Below are positions 16,857 to 22,955 of a DNA stretch of 33,745 nucleotides, piece after piece. Numbering within the stretch: the first letter of the stretch is position 1; each line of letters starts with the position of its first letter. The stretch covers positions 1-33,745 of the forward strand of contig CAIONS010000059.1 of assembly GCA_903859715.1 (NCBI GenBank), given 5' to 3'. A model generated the notes under the pieces. That model was not told where the DNA came from. It was given only the letters and a program-made list of their open reading frames with translations, and ran no database searches. The stretch is from an uncultured Opitutia bacterium. Its GTDB lineage: Bacteria > Verrucomicrobiota > Verrucomicrobiia > Opitutales > Opitutaceae. The translations under genes were made by a program, and so were the position numbers.

Positions 16857-16884
16857 AGGTAGGGCGGGTCTCCGACCCGCCCTT
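16857..16884. repeat. GTAGGGCGGG repeat, single copy
   Basis: A short GC hairpin, GGTAGGGCGGGTCT then CCGACCCGCCC, belongs to the same family as the paired ends at 21284-21309 and 21415-21440. It lies in the 341-bp spacer between the SNF2 start (16775) and the glycosyltransferase start (17117). Confidence 0.55.
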
Positions 16885-16894
16885 GATCCCGATT

Positions 16895-16983
16895 GTCATT
16901 CTGAGCGCAGCGAAGAATCCAGTTGGATTGAATCGAAGCCTGCAGCTTTTTCGCACTGTTTTCTTCGATACGCTCAGAACGAC
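16895..16983. repeat. GTCATTCTGA inverted repeat, copy 1
   Basis: The arms 16895-16917 and 16961-16983 are 23 bases each and complementary with three mismatches, around a 43-bp centre. The family core is GTCATTCTGAnCGnAG with GAAGAATCC. A cleaner copy lies at 22766-22854. Confidence 0.65.
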
Positions 16984-17040
16984 AGCATCGGGAATCGGCA
17001 GCCAAGGATCGTGGCCCGCTCCCACTCGAATTTCCCGGAA

Positions 17041-17085
17041 ACGTCACCCCAGCGTCACGCGTTCGCCACACAGGTCGGTCATGTT
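17041..17085 (+). promoter_or_regulatory. Candidate Pho box and -10 for glycolipid operon
   Basis: Three 7-mers at exact 11-bp steps, ACGTCAC (17041-17047), GCGTCAC (17052-17058) and TCGCCAC (17063-17069), are followed after 10 bp by CATGTT (17080-17085). This repeats the layout of the porin promoter at 11563-11607 base for base in spacing. A start of transcription near 17092 would leave a 25-nt leader before the GTG at 17117. Confidence 0.65.
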
Positions 17086-17116
17086 ACGGACCAAAATCCG
17101 TCACACGCCCACCCAT

Positions 17117-18259
17117 GTGAAGCTCACCATCGTCACCGAAACCTTCCCGCCCGAAATCAACGGCGTGGCCATGACCTTTGGCCACATCGCCAGCGAACTC
17201 GGCCGGCGCGGGCATCAGGTGACGGTCTGCCGCCCCCGGCGGGATGATTTGTCCAACGGCGCCGCCCACCCCGAGTTTCACGAGGTCGCACTGCCCGGCC
17301 TGCCCATCCCGGGCTATCCCCTGTTGCGGCTCGGCCTGCCCGCCGGCGGCCGGCTCCGCCGCCGCTGGCGCGCCGACCGTCCCGATCTCGTCCACGTTGT
17401 CACCGAGGGACCGCTCGGCACCTCCGCCGTCACCGCTGCGCGGGAACTCGACGTGCCGGTAACCTCCAGCTTTCACACCAACTTCCACACTTACACGGCG
17501 CACTATGGTTTCGCCCCGCTGCGCCATGCCGCGCTGGGCTGGTTGCGCCACGTGCACAACCGCACCGTACGCACGTTCGCCCCGACCACCGAGCTGTGCG
17601 CGGAATTGACGGCGCTCGGTTTCGTCGGGCTCCGGGTGCTTTCACGCGGGGTCGATACTGTTCAGTTCAATCCCGGCCAAGCCTCGACCGCACTGCGCGC
17701 CACGTGGGGCGCCGGCCCGGATGATCCTGTCGTGCTGCATGCCGGCCGCATGGCCGCGGAAAAAAACTATCCCCTGCTTTTCCGCGCCTTTGCCGCCCTC
17801 CGCGCGGCCGAGCCCCGCTGCCGCTTTGTGCTCGTCGGCGACGGCCCGCTCCGGCCCCGGCTCGAACGCGAGCATCCCGACTGCCTGTTCACCGGCTTCA
17901 TTCCCCGCGAGGAGCTCGCGCGCCACTACGCTTCGGCCGATCTCTACGTTCACGCCAGTCTCACCGAGACATTCGGCAATGTCCTGACCGAGGCCATGGC
18001 CAGCGGGCTCGCCGTTGCCGGTTTCGACTACGCCGCCGCCCGCCAGTTTATCCGTGACGGCGAAAACGGGCTGACCGTCCCCTGCGACCAGCCCGACCGG
18101 CTGATCGCCGCCGCCGTCCGCCTCGCCACGGACGCCCCGCTGCGCACCCGCCTGCGCCGGGCCGCCCGGCTCACCCTTGAACCCCAGTCCTGGGACCACG
18201 TCATCACCCGCTTCGAGGCCGACTTGCTAGCCGTCGTCGCCGCCCACCGCTCCTCATGA
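17117..18259 (+). CDS. GT4-family glycosyltransferase (MgtA/SqdX-like)
   Basis: This 380-residue retaining glycosyltransferase has the GT-B fold of family GT4, whose lipid-acting members include MgtA and SqdX. The N-terminus KLTIVTETFPPEINGVAMT carries the acceptor-side motif, and SFHTNFHTY follows near 119-126. The nucleotide-sugar motif E-x7-E is at Glu284/Glu292 (LTETFGNVLTEAMASG). No signal or membrane segment is seen. The frame is open from 16844, but that region holds repeats and the promoter. The GTG at 17117 matches family starts and is embedded in ATGTGAAG, where the ATG is out of frame and stops at once. Its last codons overlap the next gene (ATGA). The sugar donor is unknown; a glycolipid product is inferred from the neighbours. 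Confidence 0.88.
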   Translation: MKLTIVTETFPPEINGVAMTFGHIASELGRRGHQVTVCRPRRDDLSNGAAHPEFHEVALPGLPIPGYPLLRLGLPAGGRLRRRWRADRPDLVHVVTEGPLGTSAVTAARELDVPVTSSFHTNFHTYTAHYGFAPLRHAALGWLRHVHNRTVRTFAPTTELCAELTALGFVGLRVLSRGVDTVQFNPGQASTALRATWGAGPDDPVVLHAGRMAAEKNYPLLFRAFAALRAAEPRCRFVLVGDGPLRPRLEREHPDCLFTGFIPREELARHYASADLYVHASLTETFGNVLTEAMASGLAVAGFDYAAARQFIRDGENGLTVPCDQPDRLIAAAVRLATDAPLRTRLRRAARLTLEPQSWDHVITRFEADLLAVVAAHRSS

Positions 18260-19386
18260 CCAAGATCCTCATCCTCACCGCCGGCTTCGGCGAAGGCCAC
18301 AACGCCGCCGCCCGCGCACTCGCCGCCGCCATCGACCGCGAGGCCGGTGAAGGCGCCGCGGTCGTCGCGGACATCTTCGCCCTCGCTGCTCCGCGTTTCA
18401 ATTCCCTCGCCCGTCACGGCTACCTCTCGCTCATTAATCGCGCACCGCACGCCTGGAGCCGCCTGTACCACTGGATCGACCGGTCCCACATCGTCGAGCG
18501 CCGCCTCTGGTTCTTCGCGCGTGAAACCCGCGTGCTTCGCCACCTGCTCGCGCGCGAGCGGCCCGACGCCGTCTGCTGCACATTTCCCGTCTGCACGTTC
18601 CTGCTCAATCACATCGCGCGCACCGGCGGCCCCGCCCTCCCCCGGTTCAACATCGTCACCGACTCCATCAGCATCCACTCGCTCTGGTACCGCGCCCCCT
18701 GCGACGGCTGGTTCCTGCCCAACGACGACTCCGCCGCCGTCGTCCTGCGCGCCGGCCTCGATCCCGCGCGCGTGCACGTCCCCGGTTTTCCGGTGCCGGC
18801 GATTTTCGCCCGGGAGGCCGGCGTGCTCACGCCACCCGAGCTCGCCACCGGCGCCGCACCGCGCGTCCTGCAGATCATCAACTCCGGCAAACGCCACGCC
18901 GCCGAAACCGCCCGCCGCCTCCTCGCTGAGGACGACTGGGAAATCACCTGCGCCGTCGGCCGCGACGAGCGCCTGTTCCGTCAGCTCACCGCCCTCGCCG
19001 CCGGCCGGAAGCGGCCCGCCACTATCCTCGGCTGGACGCATCAGATCCCTCACCTGCTCATGACGCACCACGCCGTCGTCAGCAAAGCCGGTGGCGCCAC
19101 CACGCAGGAAGCCATCAACGCCCTCTGCCCGATGATCGTCAGCCAGATCGTGCCCGGCCAGGAGGAGGGTAACTACGAGTTGCTCCGCCGTCACGGTGCC
19201 GGGGCGCTTGCACCCACGCCTGACGCCGTCATCGCGACACTGCGCCAGGCCTTCGCCGACCGCGGCCGCGTGTGGCGCGAATGGCGCGCCGCGCTGGCGC
19301 CGATTTCCCACCCCGAGGCCGCGCGCGACATCGCCCGCCACGTCCTCGCCACCGTTGAACCGCGCCCCGTCGTCTCACTCGCATGA
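18256..19386 (+). CDS. MGDG-synthase/UgtP-like diacylglycerol glycosyltransferase
   Basis: This 376-residue GT-B enzyme resembles monogalactosyldiacylglycerol synthases and processive diacylglycerol glucosyltransferases. The N-terminal domain has the GEGHNAAARAL signature (12-22, the GxGH loop that contacts the lipid acceptor), and the C-terminal domain has the donor loop VVSKAGGATTQEAINALCPMI (about 273 on) with the SKAGG motif. By family it transfers a hexose to diacylglycerol at the inner membrane surface. It overlaps the previous gene and the following kinase gene by ATGA on both sides, so the three are translated together. Next to a PlcP-like enzyme that yields diacylglycerol, it is the best candidate for making the first glycolipid. 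The sugar cannot be read from sequence. Confidence 0.87.
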   Translation: MTKILILTAGFGEGHNAAARALAAAIDREAGEGAAVVADIFALAAPRFNSLARHGYLSLINRAPHAWSRLYHWIDRSHIVERRLWFFARETRVLRHLLARERPDAVCCTFPVCTFLLNHIARTGGPALPRFNIVTDSISIHSLWYRAPCDGWFLPNDDSAAVVLRAGLDPARVHVPGFPVPAIFAREAGVLTPPELATGAAPRVLQIINSGKRHAAETARRLLAEDDWEITCAVGRDERLFRQLTALAAGRKRPATILGWTHQIPHLLMTHHAVVSKAGGATTQEAINALCPMIVSQIVPGQEEGNYELLRRHGAGALAPTPDAVIATLRQAFADRGRVWREWRAALAPISHPEAARDIARHVLATVEPRPVVSLA

Positions 19387-20327
19387 AAGCCCGCTTCATC
19401 CTTAACCCCTGCTCCGGCCGCAATGTCCGCCGTCCCTGGCTCGCGGGATTCGTCCGCGACTTCATCGCCACCCGCGCGCTCGACGCCGACCTCGTCCTGA
19501 CCGAGCGCCCGGGCCACGCCACCGAGCTGGCGCAGGCCGCCCTCGCCGCGGGTTGCGACCGGGTCATCGCCATCGGTGGCGACGGCACCATGAACGAGAC
19601 CGCCCAGGCGCTGCTGCACACGCCCGCTGCGCTCGGCCTCGTGCCCTGCGGCTCCGGCAACGGCCTCGCGCTCCATCTCGACATTCCGACGAAACTGCCC
19701 GCCGCGCTCGCGCTCGCCGCCGATCCCGCCGCCCGCGTCGCCGCGATCGATACCGGCACAGCCAACGGCCGGTCCTTCTTCAATGCCATGGGCTGCGGCT
19801 TCGATGCCGACGTCAGCCGCCGTTTCAACCGCCTCACGCGCCGCGGCCTCGGCGCCTACGCCCGCACCGGCTTCGCCGCCTTCCGCGCGCGGCAGCGCGA
19901 ATGGACCGTCATCCACGGCGGCGGCCGCACCGAGGCCCTGCACACGTTCCTGGTCGCGGTCGCCAATTCCGACCAGTACGGCAACAACGCCCTCATCGCC
20001 CCCGGCGCCCGCGTCGACGATGGCCAGCTCGACCTGGTCGCCGTGCGGCCCGTCGGATACGCGAGCGCCGTCCCGCTCATCGCCCGGCTGTTTCTCGGCA
20101 ACCTGAGCGACAGCCCGCGCGTGATCCGCCTCCGGGACACGCACTTTCTGATCGAACGCTCCCGCCCCGGCCTCATTCACACCGACGGTGAGACCCACAT
20201 GACCGGTGCCACCATCGAGGTCCTGGCCCAGCCCCGCAGCCTCCGCCTGCTCGTGCCCGCCCACGCCCGCGTCATCCCTGCCGATGAAGCCCGCGCTCCC
20301 CGCGGCTTCGCCTTCTCCCCGCCATGA
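19383..20327 (+). CDS. Diacylglycerol kinase family lipid kinase (DagK/YegS)
   Basis: This 314-residue soluble lipid kinase uses ATP to phosphorylate diacylglycerol or a related lipid. The catalytic domain starts ILNPCSG and has GGDGTMNE at 65-72 and PCGSGNGLA at 88-96, both diagnostic. The C-terminal beta-sandwich contains the DGQLDLV and HTDGE motifs of the family. Length is typical (about 290-320). It is the third gene of the coupled run. In a locus that would release diacylglycerol from phospholipids, it could return excess diacylglycerol to phosphatidic acid or tune the flow into glycolipids. The exact substrate (diacylglycerol, ceramide or other) is not decided by sequence. Confidence 0.9.
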   Translation: MKARFILNPCSGRNVRRPWLAGFVRDFIATRALDADLVLTERPGHATELAQAALAAGCDRVIAIGGDGTMNETAQALLHTPAALGLVPCGSGNGLALHLDIPTKLPAALALAADPAARVAAIDTGTANGRSFFNAMGCGFDADVSRRFNRLTRRGLGAYARTGFAAFRARQREWTVIHGGGRTEALHTFLVAVANSDQYGNNALIAPGARVDDGQLDLVAVRPVGYASAVPLIARLFLGNLSDSPRVIRLRDTHFLIERSRPGLIHTDGETHMTGATIEVLAQPRSLRLLVPAHARVIPADEARAPRGFAFSPP

Positions 20328-20359
20328 CCGCGCTCACGCACCCGATTCCTTTCTTCCGC

Positions 20360-20384
20360 GATTGTCACGTAATACGTGACAATC
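20360..20384. promoter_or_regulatory. Perfect 25-bp palindrome upstream of plcP (site 1)
   Basis: GATTGTCACGTA, A, TACGTGACAATC is perfectly symmetric around base 20372. The core TGTCACnTAATAnGTGACA is shared with site 2, centred 45 bp downstream. It looks like an operator for a dimeric regulator that is not encoded in a recognisable place here. It lies in the 151-bp gap between the kinase gene and plcP. Confidence 0.6.
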
Positions 20385-20404
20385 TCACCCCGGGCCCTGG
20401 CGCC

Positions 20405-20429
20405 CAATGTCACTTAATAGGTGACATTG
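20405..20429. promoter_or_regulatory. Near-perfect 25-bp palindrome upstream of plcP (site 2)
   Basis: CAATGTCACTTA, A, TAGGTGACATTG has one mismatched pair around base 20417. The arms differ from site 1 outside the core, so this is not a simple duplication. It lies 49 bp before the plcP start. Confidence 0.6.
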
Positions 20430-20478
20430 TCCGCGCTGCGGCCGGGAACCATCCGAAGCGGAAACTTCCGGCTTTCCC

Positions 20479-21288
20479 ATGAAATCCACCCTGAACGTCC
20501 GCACCGTCATTCTCTCCGACGTGCATCTCGGCACGTCAGAGTGCAAGGCCCGCGAAGTGAATCATTTCCTCCGCCACGTCCGCTGCGACAAACTCATCCT
20601 CAACGGCGACATCATCGACGGCTGGCAGCTCCGCCGCGGCGGCCAGTGGACCAAGGCCCACACGCGTTTCATCCGCATCATCCTCAAGAAACTTGAGAAG
20701 CGCGACACCGAGGTGATTTACCTGCGGGGCAATCACGACGACATCCTCGCGTCGTTTCTGCCCCTCGACTTCGAGCAGCTCCGCATTGTCGAGGACTACG
20801 TGCACGAAAGCCCGCGCGGCCGCTACCTCGTGTTGCATGGCGACGTGTTCGACACCGTCACCCGGAATTTCGTCTTTCTCGCCCACCTCGGCGACTGGGG
20901 CTATCGGATCCTGCTCAAGCTCAACCGCGCCTACAACGCGTGGCGCGCGTGGCGCGGCAAGGAGTACTGGTCGCTCAGCAAGGCGATCAAGGCCCGCGTC
21001 AAGGAAGCCGTCAGCCACGTATCGAACTTTGAGGAACACATCGCGCAGCTCGCCCAGGAACGCGGCTGCACCGGCGTGATGTGCGGCCACATCCACACCG
21101 CCGCCGACAAAATGCTGGGCAGCGTCCACTATCTCAATTCTGGCGACTGGGTCGAGTCGCTCACCGCCGTCGTCGAGCATCTCGACGGCCGCTACGAGTT
21201 GATCGAGTACGTGAACTTCATCCGCGAATTCCCGCCGGAGCCGGAAGCCGCCGAGGAGGCCAGGGTCGAAACCGCCGGCGCAATGTAG
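20479..21288 (+). CDS. plcP: PlcP-like metallophosphoesterase (phospholipase C)
   Basis: This 269-residue protein is a calcineurin-type phosphoesterase with all metal motifs: SDVHLG (13-18), GDIIDG (43-48), GNHD (84-87), HGD (120-122) and GHIH (203-206). Segments YWSLSKAIKARVKEAVSH, SNFEEHIAQLA and NSGDWVESLTAVVEHLDGR place it with the PlcP branch of the LpxH-like family. PlcP of Sinorhizobium is a phosphate-starvation phospholipase C that cleaves phospholipids to diacylglycerol and a phosphorylated head group. The upstream glycosyltransferases and lipid kinase fit that role. The alternative is a UDP-2,3-diacylglucosamine hydrolase (lipid A). The start follows the palindrome region. Its stop TAG and the Met before it come from the repeat starting at 21284. 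Confidence 0.85.
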   Translation: MKSTLNVRTVILSDVHLGTSECKAREVNHFLRHVRCDKLILNGDIIDGWQLRRGGQWTKAHTRFIRIILKKLEKRDTEVIYLRGNHDDILASFLPLDFEQLRIVEDYVHESPRGRYLVLHGDVFDTVTRNFVFLAHLGDWGYRILLKLNRAYNAWRAWRGKEYWSLSKAIKARVKEAVSHVSNFEEHIAQLAQERGCTGVMCGHIHTAADKMLGSVHYLNSGDWVESLTAVVEHLDGRYELIEYVNFIREFPPEPEAAEEARVETAGAM

Positions 21289-21440
21289 GGCGGGGTCGCC
21301 GACCCCGCCAAACCTCCGTCAACCTTCCTGCAGATATCCCGGATCGATCCGGATAAATTCCGGTCATCCGCGAAGATTCGCATAATTCGCGGGAAGGTAC
21401 TCGCGGATCGATCAGGCGGGGTAGCGACCCCGCCCTACAT
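21284..21440. repeat. Inverted GTAGGGCGGGG element between plcP and waaA
   Basis: The two ends (21284-21309 and 21415-21440) begin, reading inwards, with ATGTAGGGCGGGGTCGC in opposite orientation. The ends carry their own CGGGGTCG/CGACCCCG hairpins. The centre has CCGGATCGATCCGG and a CGCGAA/TTCGCG hairpin. It supplies the stop codons of both flanking convergent genes and may serve as a two-way terminator. Confidence 0.75.
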
Positions 21441-22724
21441 CCCCAGCTTCGCCAGCTCCTCGCGGATCACAGCCAGCGTCCGGTTCATCGCGCCGGCATT
21501 ATCCCGCCGCCACTCGCCCGCGGCCGCTGCGATTTCCGCCCGTCGCGTCGCGTCGCCCAGCAACTCCGTCGCGCGCTCCGCCAGCACCACCGGATCCGTG
21601 ACCTCAATGGCAGCATGACGCGCCAGCAGGTCGCGCGCGATCAGCCGGAAATTTCCCATGCCCGGCCCAAACAGCATCGGCTTTTCCAGCGCCGCGGCCT
21701 CGACCGGGGTTTGGCCCTCCGTGTGCGGCGGCAGGCTCTTGCCCACGAAGACCAGATCCGCCAGCTGCAGCAACTGGCGCAGCTCGCCCGTCGTGTCGGC
21801 CACCGCCACATCCACTTCGCCCGCCGCAGACCCGCCCGAACGAAAATGAAACCGCAGCCCCGTGTCCCGCAGCAGGCGTTCCAGCTCGGCCCGACGTTCC
21901 GCATGCCTCGGCACCAGCAGCAGCGAACAGTCCCGACCGGCCGCGCGGCCGCGGCGCAGTGTTTCGATCAGTGCGGCTTCCTCTCCCGGCCAGGTCGACG
22001 AACCCATCAGCACGAGTCCGTCGGGCAGCCCGAGCTCGCGGCGCAGGTCCGCCTTCCTTTCCGCCGTCAGCCGCGGAATCGCGACATCGAGCTTGATGTT
22101 TCCGGTGGTGGTGAGCCGCCCCGGCGGAAATCTCAGTTCCAAAAACCGCGCCGCATCCTGCGCCGAGCAGGGCAGCAGCCGCGTGATGTCCTCCAGCATG
22201 AGTCGCGCCGCCGCCGGAAACGATTTCATCCGGCGAAAGCTGCGATCGGACAGCCGCGCATTGATGCACAGCACCGGCACGCCGCGCGCCGCCGCCTGGT
22301 GGATGTGCTCCGGCCAGCGCTCGCCCTCGGTCAGGATCACGAGGTCCGGGGCAATCTGCCGCCACGCCCGGTGCGCGAACGGCCACCAGTCGAGGGGAAA
22401 GTAGCCGAGGCCGATGGTCTGGCCGCGGTGGCGCTCGGCCGCCAGCCGGTAGCCGGTGCTGGTCGTGGTCGTGAGATAGAGTTCGACACCGTCCGTCTTC
22501 ACCAGCGCCTCGATCAGCGGCGCGATGGCGAGGACTTCACCCACGCTCACCGCCTGCAGCCAGACCCGCCGGACGCCCGGGCGTTTGGCCGGCAGTCCCG
22601 CGTGCGCCCCGAACCGGTGCAGGAAATTCTCCCCGTAACCGCCGCGCCGCCGCATCCGCCACAAGTAGGCCGGAGCCATCACCAGCAGCACGGGCAGGAA
22701 GAGAATGCGGTAAAGCCAGAGCAT
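21435..22724 (-). CDS. waaA: WaaA, Kdo transferase
   Basis: This 429-residue GT-B enzyme attaches 3-deoxy-D-manno-octulosonate (Kdo) to lipid A precursor. An N-terminal membrane anchor is at about 3-22. The catalytic glutamate is Glu63 in WLQAVSVGEVLA. The donor-binding part is clear: PVEAAALEKPMLFGPGMGNF near 345-364, after VGKSLPPHTEGQTP. The usual TEIWPN-type motif reads LTEGERWPEH, a modest deviation that may be lineage-specific. Presence of waaA shows a Gram-negative LPS envelope. It stands alone, convergent to plcP; its last Met-stop (ATG TAG) lies inside the repeat element. Confidence 0.95.
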   Translation of the reverse strand: MLWLYRILFLPVLLVMAPAYLWRMRRRGGYGENFLHRFGAHAGLPAKRPGVRRVWLQAVSVGEVLAIAPLIEALVKTDGVELYLTTTTSTGYRLAAERHRGQTIGLGYFPLDWWPFAHRAWRQIAPDLVILTEGERWPEHIHQAAARGVPVLCINARLSDRSFRRMKSFPAAARLMLEDITRLLPCSAQDAARFLELRFPPGRLTTTGNIKLDVAIPRLTAERKADLRRELGLPDGLVLMGSSTWPGEEAALIETLRRGRAAGRDCSLLLVPRHAERRAELERLLRDTGLRFHFRSGGSAAGEVDVAVADTTGELRQLLQLADLVFVGKSLPPHTEGQTPVEAAALEKPMLFGPGMGNFRLIARDLLARHAAIEVTDPVVLAERATELLGDATRRAEIAAAAGEWRRDNAGAMNRTLAVIREELAKLGM

Positions 22725-22765
22725 CAGCGTTGGGGGAATGTCCCAAGGGCCCGCCAGCCCCCCGT

Positions 22766-22854
22766 GTCATTCTGAACGAAGGGAAGAATCCCGTGAGAGC
22801 GTGCCGCGCCTTTGGCCATCATCCCACTGGATTCTTCACTTCGTTCAGAATGAC
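22766..22854. repeat. GTCATTCTGA inverted repeat, copy 2
   Basis: The arms 22766-22791 and 22829-22854 are 26 bases each with one mismatch, around a 37-bp centre. It is the same family as 16895-16983. It lies between the divergent waaA and M16 genes, so it may sit near their promoters. Confidence 0.75.
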
Positions 22855-22955
22855 AATCCCCGTTTGAAAACACCCGCGTAGTTCAAAAGGACCAAAACCA
22901 TTTGCCGAGACTTTTGTGCTTTTGGTTTCAGCGCGCCAAACGCAGTCTGCCCCTC

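Noticed and set aside
16844-17116. N-terminal extension of the GT4 gene to an ATG at 16844 or 17081
   Set aside because: The region holds two repeats and the Pho-type promoter; the 17081 ATG overlaps the -10 element. Family N-termini begin at KLTIVTETF.
20360-20384. Palindrome as a terminator for the lipid kinase gene
   Set aside because: The stem is AT-containing with no T-run after it, and a second similar palindrome follows at 45 bp; an operator pair fits better.
20360-20429. Palindromes before plcP as Pho boxes, since TTGTCAC occurs in them
   Set aside because: The symmetry is inverted, not direct, and no second half site is found at 11 bp. PhoB sites are direct repeats.
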